Made by a program: the position numbers and the translations under genes | Notes under the pieces: generated by a model | The model's input: the letters and a program-made list of their open reading frames with translations, nothing else | Told to the model about the DNA's origin: nothing | Databases searched by the model: none | In this document: in pieces, positions 18,253 through 27,399 of the stretch | How positions within the stretch are numbered: the first letter of the stretch is position 1 | How the letters are laid out: each line of letters begins with the position of its first letter | From: Limnospira platensis | GTDB taxonomy: Bacteria > Cyanobacteriota > Cyanobacteriia > Cyanobacteriales > Microcoleaceae | Length of the DNA: 64,000 nt | Assembly: GCF_046480435.1 (NCBI RefSeq) | Contig: NZ_PKGC01000002.1 | Direction: 5' to 3' (one strand)

Positions 18253-19251
18253 ATGATTAGCTTATCAAATCTTATAAAATCCATTCACCCCAAAACTATC
18301 ACCCTGTTTGGTATTACCCCTATTGCGATCGCTCTGTTATCTTTAACTGCTACTGCGGCTGACCCCTTCCGCACTAATAATCCTAGGGTTATGGGTGAGC
18401 AAACCGAAGCCGCCTTTCGGGCTATGTTTGAGCGAGGACACTATGTTGAGGCGCAAAAGTACCTCAAACAGGCTGAACAGCTTGGTACTAATGAACCAAT
18501 GGTTTTTGCTCTCCAAGCCTCTCTAGCTTATCAGGCTCAAGACTGGGATGCTATGAAACGCTACGCCGACCTAACTCTGCAAACTGCTCAATCTCTTATG
18601 GTTTCTGACCCTCTACGGGGAAATCTTTATATGGCGGTGGGTCATTTTTTAGAGGGTGCTTATATTGTCCAAACTCAAGGAACTATTAAGGGGGCTCCCC
18701 AGGCTTTAAATAAGCTGCAAACTGTGCTACGATTGATGAACGCCGCCGAACAAATTGATCCTCAAGACCCAGAGCTAAATTTGCTCAAGGGATATATGGA
18801 TTTATTTCTGGGTTTAAATTTGCCCTTTTCTGACCCCATGGCTGCTGTAGAGCGCCTGCAACGTTACGCTGGTCCTCGTTATCTCGCCCTTTGGGGAATT
18901 GCGATCGCCTATCGAGATCTTGACCAATTAGACCGGGCTTTAACTATGGTTAACCAAGCCTTAGAAGAAGTGCCTTTTCATCCAGAATTGTTCTATCTCA
19001 AAGCTCAGATTCTCGCCTCTATGGGTAGGCAGAAAAATAACCCTCAGCTATTGGATGCTGCTTACCAGAGCTTTAATGTAGCATTATCACAACCTGATCA
19101 ACTTCCTAAGCTGACCGTGGCTCAGATTTTTTATGAGCAGTGCAAAACTCTTAATAATATTGATAGCCTAGACCGCCCTTGTCATCCCCTACGCAATACC
19201 ATCAGAGATACTAATGGCTTATGGGGACCCACTCAGTTACCGCCTTTATAA
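18253..19251 (+). CDS. TPR-containing exported protein (Sll0314-like)
   Basis: A 332-aa protein with a basic N-terminus, a hydrophobic segment (about residues 17-34) and a likely signal peptidase site after TATAA, so it is probably periplasmic or lumenal. The body carries TPR-like helical pairs such as GHYVEAQKYLKQAEQLGTNEP, split over residues 60-110 and again at about 225-260 (LALWGIAIAYRDLDQLDRAL). It resembles a conserved cyanobacterial family named after Sll0314. Function is unknown. A good ribosome binding site (AAGGA) precedes ATG 18253. Confidence 0.75.
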   Translation: MISLSNLIKSIHPKTITLFGITPIAIALLSLTATAADPFRTNNPRVMGEQTEAAFRAMFERGHYVEAQKYLKQAEQLGTNEPMVFALQASLAYQAQDWDAMKRYADLTLQTAQSLMVSDPLRGNLYMAVGHFLEGAYIVQTQGTIKGAPQALNKLQTVLRLMNAAEQIDPQDPELNLLKGYMDLFLGLNLPFSDPMAAVERLQRYAGPRYLALWGIAIAYRDLDQLDRALTMVNQALEEVPFHPELFYLKAQILASMGRQKNNPQLLDAAYQSFNVALSQPDQLPKLTVAQIFYEQCKTLNNIDSLDRPCHPLRNTIRDTNGLWGPTQLPPL

Positions 19252-19383
19252 CAGGCTGATCAACACCCCCTCAATTTATCTGTCATCCCCGATAATTTCC
19301 GGTTATTTCCGGTAATATAATGGCAGACTGGGGGGTTATCTACCTTAATCATCACCAAAAATAGAGAGGTTTAATCTGGTCTC

Positions 19384-19842
19384 ATGGATGTAAAGTTTCG
19401 AGAGTTTAATCAATTTGATATCTGGATTTGGTTAAGGTTTAGCACGATTCCTTCCATGGTAGAAAGACAGTATATTGAGGAGGTTCTGAATTCCTGGTTT
19501 TTGTTGGGTAAATTGGGGGGATTTAATGCCGAAAAAATGCAGGTGCAAGAAGTGGGTGTTGACCTCAATTATATGACCTATGAAAATGAAAGAAATCGTG
19601 ATGCTATGATGGCACTGATGCACAATATGGGGGAAGTAGAATATGAGGGACTGTGGGCGCGTTGTTGGTTTGATTTGGGAACCAGTGATGCTTTCGCTTT
19701 GGATGTTTTGATTAATTCTTTGGAACAACTGAGTGATGATTATGTCACCATAGAAGAGTTAATTATTGGCGGACAAAATAAAGATTGGCCAGTTTCCAAT
19801 AATCGTCATGATCCTGATTTTGCTAACGATCGCATCTCTTGA
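19384..19842 (+). CDS. DUF3531 family conserved cyanobacterial protein
   Basis: A 152-aa soluble acidic protein. VKFREFNQFDIWIWLRF at the start and the later GLWARCWFDLGTSDAFALD match the DUF3531 family, which is conserved in cyanobacteria and plant plastids. No catalytic motif is visible and the function is unknown. The downstream Nudix gene begins 38 bp later on the same strand. Confidence 0.8.
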   Translation: MDVKFREFNQFDIWIWLRFSTIPSMVERQYIEEVLNSWFLLGKLGGFNAEKMQVQEVGVDLNYMTYENERNRDAMMALMHNMGEVEYEGLWARCWFDLGTSDAFALDVLINSLEQLSDDYVTIEELIIGGQNKDWPVSNNRHDPDFANDRIS

Positions 19843-19880
19843 ATTGTTCCCCTCAAATCTCATTAGAGTACAATCGAATC

Positions 19881-20309
19881 ATGGCTAAACAGAAAATCAG
19901 GGTAATTGCACTAGGATTAATTGAGGATAACGATCGCATTTTGGTGTCTCAGGGATACGACCAGGAAAAACAAATAACCTTTTATCGTGCTTTAGGAGGA
20001 GGTGTAGATTTTGGCGAACATAGTCGAGATGCACTCCAAAGGGAATTTCTCGAAGAACTCAACGCGGAAATTACTGATATAGAATACCTAGATTGCCTGG
20101 AAAGCATTTTCGTTTATAATGGTAGTCAGGGGCATGAAATTATTCAACTGTATAGATGTAAATTTGTTGATCGCCAATTTTATCAACAGGAGCAAATCCC
20201 CTTTAAGGAAGGCGATCGCCAAAAATTAGCCCTCTGGGTTCGGGTGGAGAGATTTAAGTCAGGAGAAGCTCAACTTGTTCCTGAAGGCTTTATCAAATTC
20301 CTGGGGTAG
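19881..20309 (+). CDS. Nudix hydrolase
   Basis: A 142-aa Nudix-fold protein. The Nudix box runs from GGGVDFGEHS through REFLEEL (consensus GX5EX7REUXEEXGU) at about residues 39-60. It hydrolyses a nucleoside diphosphate linked to another group; the substrate is not predictable from the sequence. ATG 19881 (MAKQKIRVIALG) is chosen over an upstream TTG that would add 14 poorly conserved residues and overlap the preceding gene. Confidence 0.9.
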   Translation: MAKQKIRVIALGLIEDNDRILVSQGYDQEKQITFYRALGGGVDFGEHSRDALQREFLEELNAEITDIEYLDCLESIFVYNGSQGHEIIQLYRCKFVDRQFYQQEQIPFKEGDRQKLALWVRVERFKSGEAQLVPEGFIKFLG

Positions 20310-20340
20310 TCCTGTCCTTGTACTCAATAGGTGATCCATC

Positions 20341-21600
20341 ATGTCACATCAACAACACCATCATCAACATCACGATCACAACCACGATCAAGTTGAAAAA
20401 CCAGTTAACCCGATCATTGCCAAACTCAAGGCGATCGCCCAGCCGAGGGTGTGGGGACCCATTGGTGTGATTTCCCTAGTGAGTATATTTGTATGGGAAG
20501 TCTCAGAAAATCCCGAACTATATCGGATTGACTGGGAATCGGAAACCTCCGAAAGTGGACTATCTCCCGAAGAATTGGCGATCGCTGCCGAAATTGACAG
20601 TTCAGGCTTACTAATCGAAGAATTACGCCGAAACTCCCCTGAGGATGTTAGCCTATTTAACAATCCTATCCAAGGCGGAGAAGACGTATTCGAGGAAGTT
20701 CGCCGCCGTAACTCTAGGTCTGATCAAAATACCCAAACTGAGAGTTCCAGAAACTCACGACCCACTGAAATAACCAGCACCCTACCTGAACCATTCCCCG
20801 AACCCACAGCCACCAGTCCCTTTAATGCTACCAGCCAGGCTCTGCAAAATACCCAAAATACCCAAAATAATAGACCCGGATCCTTTGGTTTATTAGGGTG
20901 GGGAAACTCAACTGACCAGGACAATCAAGAAACCCTAACTAACTCCCCCTTAGCACCCACCCCACTACAGGCGGCGATGGGTCAGTCTTTCTCATCATCG
21001 ACAAGTGAATCCGAAGGCGAAACCCAAACCCCAACTCAAGGGATGTTCAACCCTCTGATAGTCACTGGAAGCAGCAATAGTCAGGTGGCTACCCCATCAT
21101 CGACAAATGGGGATAATAACACCAACACCGCCTCTGGTATTCCTCTACCCGCATACGCACCCCCAGTTCAAATTCCCGAAGCGAGTTGGGTGGTTCCCAG
21201 AACTGTAGCTCCTATTGATGGAACTAATGCAGCCACTGTTGATGTAGCCCCCAACCCATATCAAACTAACCGTTCCCTACCTCAGCCATTATCTGGAACC
21301 CAGCCAGGTGGTGTACCACCAGCCCCTGTGCTACCCCCCAACCGCGCTAACCCCCACGGACAATATAACTACACCGGAACTAATCCTTTTGGGCGTAATC
21401 AGCCTCAGACGGACAATTCTGGTTTTTCCAACTTTCAGCCTGCCACCCCTAATCCCAATAACTATGTGGTAGGTCCCACCAATTTAAACCCAAATAATCA
21501 AAATCAAGTGATTCAGCAACAGGCCCCCTTTACTGCTCCTCGCAGCACTCCCGGTCGCGTGATTGGTGGTGGTAGAATCAACAGTTTCTCTAACCCCTAA
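20341..21600 (+). CDS. His-rich, membrane-anchored, low-complexity protein
   Basis: A 419-aa protein of unknown function. Residues 2-16 are strikingly His-rich (SHQQHHHQHHDHNHD), a probable metal-binding tail in the cytosol. One hydrophobic helix (about 38-52, WGPIGVISLVSIFVW) follows. The remaining 365 residues are rich in Pro, Asn, Ser, Thr and Gln with short NTQN-type repeats, and look disordered and extracytoplasmic. Many cyanobacteria carry Pro/Asn-rich anchored proteins of this build, but I recognise no named family. It lies 31 bp after the Nudix gene. Confidence 0.75.
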   Translation: MSHQQHHHQHHDHNHDQVEKPVNPIIAKLKAIAQPRVWGPIGVISLVSIFVWEVSENPELYRIDWESETSESGLSPEELAIAAEIDSSGLLIEELRRNSPEDVSLFNNPIQGGEDVFEEVRRRNSRSDQNTQTESSRNSRPTEITSTLPEPFPEPTATSPFNATSQALQNTQNTQNNRPGSFGLLGWGNSTDQDNQETLTNSPLAPTPLQAAMGQSFSSSTSESEGETQTPTQGMFNPLIVTGSSNSQVATPSSTNGDNNTNTASGIPLPAYAPPVQIPEASWVVPRTVAPIDGTNAATVDVAPNPYQTNRSLPQPLSGTQPGGVPPAPVLPPNRANPHGQYNYTGTNPFGRNQPQTDNSGFSNFQPATPNPNNYVVGPTNLNPNNQNQVIQQQAPFTAPRSTPGRVIGGGRINSFSNP

Positions 21601-21680
21601 GAGTTAAGTTTTATGAGGTTTTGAGTGTTTGTACTTAATTCAGAGTTAAACTCGGACTAAAGTCTATGGAGGAATAGGCT

Positions 21681-22031
21681 GTGTCTACATCTATCCAGTT
21701 TATCGATGGACTTGACGAGGAACTCGGTGGGGTTAGCCTCCGCAAACGCCGAGACAGCAACACCAAGATTGTCGTTTTAGTCTTTAATCAACTCAAGGCG
21801 ATCGAAAAACTCAGGGCTTATCGCAAACAAATTAGCCATTTATGGCTCCGGGATGAGGAAGGAGAAATCCGCGTCAGTCCCACAGGTGTTAAGTTCTTCT
21901 ATGTAGGAGATGACGAACTCTCGAAAGCCGAATGTACTTTTGAGGTTCATTCTGAGGATATTTTTGGGCGGGTGATGAGATTTTTGCATCGCTACGCTGA
22001 TGACCATGGCTTTGAGTATAATGCCAATTGA
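21681..22031 (+). CDS. psb28: Photosystem II Psb28 family protein
   Basis: A 116-aa protein with the Psb28 pattern: IQFIDGLDEE near the N-terminus, a central LWLRDEEGEI, and the C-terminal VMRFLHRYADDHGFEYN matching the family's FMRFMERYxxxNG ending. Psb28 binds the cytosolic face of assembling PSII (CP47 side) and protects intermediates and chlorophyll delivery. The divergence from canonical Psb28 suggests the Psb28-2 paralogue. GTG 21681 follows a GGAGGA box at 21668-21673. Confidence 0.8.
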   Translation: MSTSIQFIDGLDEELGGVSLRKRRDSNTKIVVLVFNQLKAIEKLRAYRKQISHLWLRDEEGEIRVSPTGVKFFYVGDDELSKAECTFEVHSEDIFGRVMRFLHRYADDHGFEYNAN

Positions 22032-22398
22032 TTTGTTAACAACCCCGCCCTTTTCAGAGGACGGGGCTTGCATATCACAAAATTGGGTTTTTGTCAATAG
22101 GGTGGAAAATGACGCTCCGATTTTCTCGTAAAACTCGTGCATCGGGAATTTTAAATTTTGCCGAGATAATATTCTGGATTACGATAGAATAAGGGTTGTA
22201 GGCTTTATTTGGGGATGAAGACACAATAAGCCCTTGGTAACGATTTCTTCGAGGATACCACAACCCCTATAATCTCGTCAACTTTTTGCAAGCAATTTTC
22301 AATAAAAATGTATCAATTCTTAACAATCTTTTAAAAATTAAATCGATTCGGGTTGATATATTAGCGAAAGTTATTATAAAATTAATTCATTGAAATTT
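22032..22398. other. Intergenic region with GC hairpin after psb28
   Basis: A hairpin of CCCCG-C-CC (22043-22050) with GG-A-CGGGG (22059-22066) lies 12 bp after the psb28 stop and probably ends that transcript. The following roughly 300 bp is AT-rich and presumably holds the promoter of the hydrolase gene. A 62-codon minus-strand frame here lacks a ribosome binding site and was not accepted. Confidence 0.55.
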
Positions 22399-24057
22399 AT
22401 GGCTGTGACTGGTAAATGGTTTTCGTCTGTATCGCAAATATTTGGGGTGGGTTTATCTTCTGTAGTTTTGAGCGCGATCGCATCATTAAGCCCCGCTCAC
22501 AGCGCCGAGGAGATGGTCATATCCTATGGTATAGCGAACACCTCAATTGCCATAGCTGACCTGGAAAAATTTGTCGAGTCTGGGGAGAGTACACCGCTTT
22601 TATTTGTGTATGGTTATTTACTGAATATCCAGGATACCGAAGGATTAAGAAGAGCTTTAAAATCCCCTTTTGAAGCGAGTCCTTGGAGTATAGATCGGTT
22701 TTTAAATTCACCAACGGGAGAAACCATTTTGCGGCGCATGGGTAGAGTGGTGAACACGGTCAGCGGAGAAAATGGTTATATGGCTCTAAAAATAGCGATC
22801 GCCCAAGCCTCTAAACGTCCAGAAGGTCTAACCATTATGGGTATTCTACAGGAGTTTCCTGATGCTCAAATTCGCATTGATTTAGATTTTAGTATCCATG
22901 TGATCCAGGAAACAAGTCAGGTGTTATTTAGAAATCAGACAATTATCGAGCAAATATCACAGCAGGAGAGGGGCGAAAAGACTGCTAACCTGACAGAGCA
23001 ACAAAGATTTACGATTCCTAACCCTCGCGATATGGGACCCTATAGCTGGAGAGAAGCAGAGGTAGTATTTTTCAATCCTAATCGCGATCGCCCTTCGCCA
23101 CTGTTTTTATACTTACCAGAAAACATAAACAGACCCGCACCCCTAATTATTATTTCCCACGGGTTAGGGTCAGACCCAAAAACCTTTAACTATTTAGCCG
23201 AACATCTCGCTTCTCACGGTTTTGCGGTAGCCATTCCCGAACATATCGCCACCAGTGCTAATCGTTTTGAAGGATTTTTACAAGGTTTCGAGGAACCTCC
23301 CAACTCTTCAGAATTTGCCGATCGCCCCACAGATATTAGCTATTTACTAGACTTACTGGAAGAAAAATCAGCTTCTGACCCATTTTGGCGAGAAAATTTA
23401 GATTTGGAAAATGTTGGCGTAGTTGGTCAATCTTTTGGGGGGTATACGGTGTTAGCCTTAGCGGGAGCGAAATTAAATCCCCAAATACTCAGCCAGTATT
23501 GTCGTGATCTTTCCAATCAGCGCATTACCCTCAATTTATCAATTATCCTCCAATGTCGAGCTTTGGAAGTGGCTTTAGAACGTCAGAACTTTCGGGACCC
23601 TAGAATTAAGGCGGCGATCGCTATTAACCCCTTTACCAGCTTAGTCTTTGGTGAAGGTGGAATGGCTGCTATTAATATTCCCCTGGCGATCGTATCAGGA
23701 ACCAATGATTATATTACCCCAGCTATTGCAGAACAAATTAAGCCTTTCACCTGGTTAACCAACTCCGACAACATCCTAGTGTTATTTGAGAGAGGGACTC
23801 ATTTCTCCTTTTTGCAAGAAGAGGGGGGACAAGTACCCATCCCCCCAGAAATTATTGGTCCTGACCCTAACCTCGCCTATCCCTATTTAAAAGCCCTCAG
23901 CCTGACTTTTTTTAACCTACATATACGCCGAGAGTTAGATAACCGCAATTACTTAAATGAGGCTTATCTAAATACTATAGGTTCCAGCGTGTTTCAGATG
24001 ACCATTTTGGAGGAGTTGACTCCTGAACAACTGGAAAGAGCTTTCCAGCAGCCCTAA
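22399..24057 (+). CDS. Exported alpha/beta hydrolase with DUF1400 domain
   Basis: A 552-aa secreted protein. The signal peptide covers residues 1-35 (cleavage near AHSAEE). The N-terminal DUF1400 domain (about 36-170) is a cyanobacterial module. The alpha/beta-hydrolase domain begins near residue 225: PLIIISHGLGSDPKTF gives the oxyanion region, VVGQSFGGYTVL the nucleophile elbow, and RGTHFSFL the likely catalytic His. It is probably an esterase or lipase with unknown substrate. ATG 22399 is preferred to a TTG three codons upstream. It converges with a PPIase gene 1 bp away. Confidence 0.85.
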   Translation: MAVTGKWFSSVSQIFGVGLSSVVLSAIASLSPAHSAEEMVISYGIANTSIAIADLEKFVESGESTPLLFVYGYLLNIQDTEGLRRALKSPFEASPWSIDRFLNSPTGETILRRMGRVVNTVSGENGYMALKIAIAQASKRPEGLTIMGILQEFPDAQIRIDLDFSIHVIQETSQVLFRNQTIIEQISQQERGEKTANLTEQQRFTIPNPRDMGPYSWREAEVVFFNPNRDRPSPLFLYLPENINRPAPLIIISHGLGSDPKTFNYLAEHLASHGFAVAIPEHIATSANRFEGFLQGFEEPPNSSEFADRPTDISYLLDLLEEKSASDPFWRENLDLENVGVVGQSFGGYTVLALAGAKLNPQILSQYCRDLSNQRITLNLSIILQCRALEVALERQNFRDPRIKAAIAINPFTSLVFGEGGMAAINIPLAIVSGTNDYITPAIAEQIKPFTWLTNSDNILVLFERGTHFSFLQEEGGQVPIPPEIIGPDPNLAYPYLKALSLTFFNLHIRRELDNRNYLNEAYLNTIGSSVFQMTILEELTPEQLERAFQQP

Positions 24058-24058
24058 A

Positions 24059-24823
24059 TTAATCACCAATTTGCATTTTCACCGTCAGGGTTTTGAGTTG
24101 TTCATTCATCCAGCGATCGAACAATTCATCCTGCAACTGTTTTTTAATGCCTTTGGTTTCCAAAGTCACCTCGATAAATTCTTCAATTCTAAACAAACAC
24201 CAGCGCCCTTCGACTTCAAAAGGTCCGATAATTTGACCCACCTTAGCCCCTTCAATCGTAGGTTTTAACGTATCTGGTAATGTGGCTTTACTTACCGCTC
24301 CCATCATGCCATTAACCCGGCGTTCTGTGGTGACGGAATATTCCCGTGCTAAAGCCTCAAAACTGCCCTCTCCTGAGTCAATTTTGCTTTTTAAACTTTG
24401 AGCCATTTCATAGTCATCAACCACAATTCGTGACATGACTACGGAATCTAAAAACGGTTTGCGTTCTTGGAAATATTCCTCCAAATTCTCTTTAACTACT
24501 GCGAGTTTGAGAGTTTCCCGTTTAAACCCATTGGAAACCTGATCATGAAAACTTTTGTAGGTCAAGCGGTTTTCATCGAGCCAAGTTTGGAAGGCTTGGG
24601 GGTCGCTGAGATTACGTTCCAGGCGGAAATTAATCACGGCTTGCTCAATGGCGGCTGCATTGGAGTTTGTGTCATCGCGAGATTGCAGTTCTTTATCAAT
24701 TACATATTGCCTGAGAATATTAGCCAGAAATTCCTGCAATTTTCCCGAATTTTGTAGATATTGTAATGATTGACTCAGGGTAATAGAGTCGTTATCATTA
24801 ATGGTCAAAAATGGTTGAGACAT
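24059..24823 (-). CDS. Parvulin-type peptidylprolyl isomerase (SurA/PpiC-like)
   Basis: A 254-aa protein with an N-terminal helical chaperone-like region (residues 1-115) and a PpiC-type rotamase domain (about 120-225): VMSRIVVDDYEMAQSL, GSFEALAREYSVT, and VGQIIGPFEVEGRWCLFRIEE. There is no signal peptide, so it appears cytosolic, as in many cyanobacterial homologues that sit beside secretion genes. ATG 24823 (MSQPFLTIND) is chosen over an upstream start that adds 20 non-conserved residues. Client proteins are unknown. Confidence 0.87.
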   Translation of the reverse strand: MSQPFLTINDNDSITLSQSLQYLQNSGKLQEFLANILRQYVIDKELQSRDDTNSNAAAIEQAVINFRLERNLSDPQAFQTWLDENRLTYKSFHDQVSNGFKRETLKLAVVKENLEEYFQERKPFLDSVVMSRIVVDDYEMAQSLKSKIDSGEGSFEALAREYSVTTERRVNGMMGAVSKATLPDTLKPTIEGAKVGQIIGPFEVEGRWCLFRIEEFIEVTLETKGIKKQLQDELFDRWMNEQLKTLTVKMQIGD

Positions 24824-24946
24824 AGGTAAAAATAATTTGAACTTGGTTGTTAATCTAACTGGAGTATACACCCCAGACTTCATCCCCCCCTAATATAGCA
24901 ATTATCTCAGATTTTGGTGTGCTATATACTGGGCTAATCTGGCGGT

Positions 24947-25744
24947 TTAAAACTGAATCGGGAGTTGAAAATAGACAACTGCTAACAGGATAGCAACGAT
25001 CGCCCCAATTAGGGTATTGATAAAATTGACAACTTCATTGGTAAGCCATTCAACCTGACCCTGCCAAGTAGCACCGATCAGGCTTTCCAGGTTAGTAGCG
25101 ATAAACGCTGCTATTATACACCATAACAGCCCTATGGCATCAATTAAACCCACTGACCAGCCCACCATAGCCATGGCTAGGGATGCTACCACACCAGCCA
25201 CAGTTCCTTCTAGGCTGATAGCGCCTTCTGTACCGCGCGGGACTGGCTGCATGGTAGTAATTAAGAAAGTTCGTTTTCCATAGGCTTTACCGACCTCTGA
25301 GGCACAGGTATCAGAGAGTTTAGTGCTGAAACTGGCAACATATCCTAACATCAGTAAAGGTGTGGCGATCGCAGTTATGGGACTATCAGCCATCAGCCAC
25401 TTTAACCCCAAAACTCCCACAGCACAAAGTGCCGCAGTTAAGGCAGATCCCCAGACATTTTCTGGCCCCCTAGCACCCGATCGCTTTTCGGCTATACCCG
25501 CCGCCTCTTTTTCAGCCATCCCAATGCGGGTCACGGATGATCCGATAACGAAATAAAACCCCACCACCATATATCCGGGTCCTTGGAGACTTACCCAGAC
25601 CAACACCCCTAAAATCCAAGCGTGTACAATACCAGAGGGGGTTAAGAGTTTTTTGGGTAGTAGGGCGACAATTCCCAATAGTAGGGTATTAATAGCGATC
25701 GCTGCTACCGGTGGATTCGATAATAATGATAGCTGTGGATACAT
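24947..25744 (-). CDS. DUF92/TIGR00297 membrane protein, VTE6-like phytyl-phosphate kinase
   Basis: A 265-aa integral membrane protein with about six helices. The conserved core SFSTKLSDTCASEVGKAYGKRTFLIT and PRGTEGAISLEGTVAG (shown here for orientation; key residues are the SD-T-SE-GK cluster) is the DUF92 signature. Plant VTE6 and its Synechocystis relative phosphorylate phytyl-phosphate in salvage of chlorophyll-derived phytol for tocopherol and phylloquinone. The role here follows by homology. A lipase gene ends up to 6 bp upstream on the same strand. Confidence 0.83.
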   Translation of the reverse strand: MYPQLSLLSNPPVAAIAINTLLLGIVALLPKKLLTPSGIVHAWILGVLVWVSLQGPGYMVVGFYFVIGSSVTRIGMAEKEAAGIAEKRSGARGPENVWGSALTAALCAVGVLGLKWLMADSPITAIATPLLMLGYVASFSTKLSDTCASEVGKAYGKRTFLITTMQPVPRGTEGAISLEGTVAGVVASLAMAMVGWSVGLIDAIGLLWCIIAAFIATNLESLIGATWQGQVEWLTNEVVNFINTLIGAIVAILLAVVYFQLPIQF

Positions 25745-25750
25745 AAGATT

Positions 25751-26374
25751 TTAAATCACTTTGCTTTGTGGGAATTTTAGGGGAGTTCTCAAAGCCTTCT
25801 CCACTGCTGTGATACAGTTGGGATCTTTAACCATCCAAGCGTGTAGTCGGACATCAAGGATAATTTCCTCCCCCCAATTCAGGTGTGAACTGTTCGCCGG
25901 AACAATCATCAGATCAAATTTAGTCCAGATTGAGGTAAAATTGAGGCGATCGAGCATTCCTATATTATTATTCAAATCTAACAGTAGGGGGCTGTTGGGG
26001 CGCATTTGCGCCGCCGCCTTGGTTGGATAGAAGTTAGCTGTCATAGTTCCGTTATGGGGGGAAGAAATGGTGATTAACCTTTGGACTCGTTCAATTCCCC
26101 CTAGCTTCTGTACATAGTAGCGACTGACAATTCCCCCCATACTAAAACCTACCAGGTCAAAGGGTTGATTGGGGGCAAAGTTTTGATCAGCATATTCGAC
26201 AATTTGCTCTGCTAGGCATTCTATGCTACTTAATCCGTAATTGGGACACAGGTTGAAGCTATGCACCTCCCAGCCCTTTTGTCTCAGGTGCTTAGACATA
26301 ACTCGGAAAATGGCGATCGTGTCGAAAATACCATGAATCAGTAAAACCGGATTACAGGCTTGATTGTTGTTCAT
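25751..26374 (-). CDS. Alpha/beta hydrolase, lipase-like
   Basis: A 207-aa cytosolic hydrolase. PVLLIHGIFDT near the N-terminus forms the oxyanion loop, LVGFSMGGIVSRYY contains the nucleophile Ser, and ITISSPHNGT is characteristic of triacylglycerol lipase-like and PGAP1-like esterases. The C-terminal DVRLHAWMVKD is a plausible catalytic His region. It lies 6 bp upstream of the DUF92 gene, so phytyl-ester or lipid turnover is an attractive but unproven link. Confidence 0.85.
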   Translation of the reverse strand: MNNNQACNPVLLIHGIFDTIAIFRVMSKHLRQKGWEVHSFNLCPNYGLSSIECLAEQIVEYADQNFAPNQPFDLVGFSMGGIVSRYYVQKLGGIERVQRLITISSPHNGTMTANFYPTKAAAQMRPNSPLLLDLNNNIGMLDRLNFTSIWTKFDLMIVPANSSHLNWGEEIILDVRLHAWMVKDPNCITAVEKALRTPLKFPQSKVI

Positions 26375-26578
26375 CTGGCAATTATGAGAATTTGTGAATC
26401 AGTGTAAATAATTCTGTCGATTTTGTCTCTTTTTGTCACAAATCACCCTCATAAATGGGGTTTGTGTAAAGTTTTGTAAACAATTGTGGACAAATCTTGC
26501 CGATAATTTTAATCTGAAATCTAACTTGTGATTAGCTAATGAGTGTCAATTTTCTAAAAACTGAACGGAGTAGGTTTA

Positions 26579-27031
26579 ATGTTAGCCATTGGTAAACTGT
26601 TTGGACGTAGTAAAAAATCTGATTATTTTTTAGAGTTTGATGAGGCTAAGGGAACCACAGCAGAACCGAGTCCAACTGTAGCCCCCAAAGCTGAAGCCCC
26701 CAAAGCTGAAGCCCCCAAAGCTGAAGCCCCCAAAGCTGAAGCCCCGAAAGCTGAAGCCCCCAAAGCTGAAAAGCCAGAAAAAACCAAGAAATCTGTAGCC
26801 AAGAAATCCCCAGAAGCAGCAAAGGCTAATGTAGCTGCTACTCCAGCCCCTGCTGCTGTGGCTAAGGTAGCCTCATCCTCTGCGCCCCTAAATGGTGGTA
26901 TGAGCAAAACGCCGGAGGGGATGACATTTGCTACAGACTACTTACTTCCCAAGTCTACGGCTAATCGTCGTCGTCCCGGTCCCAACATGAATATGTTTAG
27001 GGATATGGCACGTCAGATGTCCTCGAAATAA
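26579..27031 (+). CDS. Small protein with EAPKA pentapeptide repeats
   Basis: A 150-aa protein with three parts: an N-terminal 30 residues (MLAIGKLFGRSKKSDYFLEF), a middle with six tandem EAPKA units plus Lys/Ala-rich sequence that looks like a flexible spacer, and a conserved-looking C-terminus (MTFATDYLLP then RRRPGPNMNMFRDMARQM). Function is unknown; the tail suggests a short binding motif rather than an enzyme. The repeat is encoded by a 15-bp DNA repeat. ATG 26579 has only GGAG upstream. Confidence 0.75.
   Translation: MLAIGKLFGRSKKSDYFLEFDEAKGTTAEPSPTVAPKAEAPKAEAPKAEAPKAEAPKAEAPKAEKPEKTKKSVAKKSPEAAKANVAATPAPAAVAKVASSSAPLNGGMSKTPEGMTFATDYLLPKSTANRRRPGPNMNMFRDMARQMSSK
26681..26770 (+). 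repeat. 15-bp in-frame tandem repeat, 6 units
   Basis: GCCCCCAAAGCTGAA repeats six times in the coding frame; unit 5 carries one C-to-G change. It encodes the EAPKA spacer of the host gene. The near identity at DNA level indicates recent slippage, so the copy number is likely to vary between strains. Confidence 0.95.
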
Positions 27032-27358
27032 TTAAGATAAGTCCCAATTGACATTGGCAATAATGGTGTCATAGGACAAAAGCTGGAAATTGATCGAGCC
27101 TTGGTCTGTCTTGACTGATATCAAGTTTTGGGGAATGTTGAGGGTAACTTGGTGATAACCCCAAGCCCTCATCTGTTTGATCACCTCCCCAGCTTTACAA
27201 CCAATAAAGCGTTTAAGTTCTTGGTTACTAGGGGTGTAGCTAAGGGAGTTGTGCTGCTTATGTTCAACTGGTGATGGGTTGTTGGGATATGCACAGGTGG
27301 GGCTGTTGATGAGATCACTTTTTTGTCTTAGGTGAGCCAAATAGGTGAGAGATGCCAT
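27032..27358 (-). CDS. Hypothetical protein, 108 aa
   Basis: I do not recognise this protein. The N-terminal 40 residues are polar. The C-terminal part (PSNQELKRFIGCKAGEVIKQMRAWGYH, then VTLNIPQNLISVKTDQG) looks like a compact alpha/beta fold. It ends 1 bp from the convergent EAPKA gene. A possible structured RNA starts about 40 bp upstream in the opposite direction. Moderate confidence that it is translated. Confidence 0.55.
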   Translation of the reverse strand: MASLTYLAHLRQKSDLINSPTCAYPNNPSPVEHKQHNSLSYTPSNQELKRFIGCKAGEVIKQMRAWGYHQVTLNIPQNLISVKTDQGSINFQLLSYDTIIANVNWDLS

Positions 27359-27399
27359 GTCTTAATCTCCTGAGAATGAATTGAGGAAGATTTTGAGCT

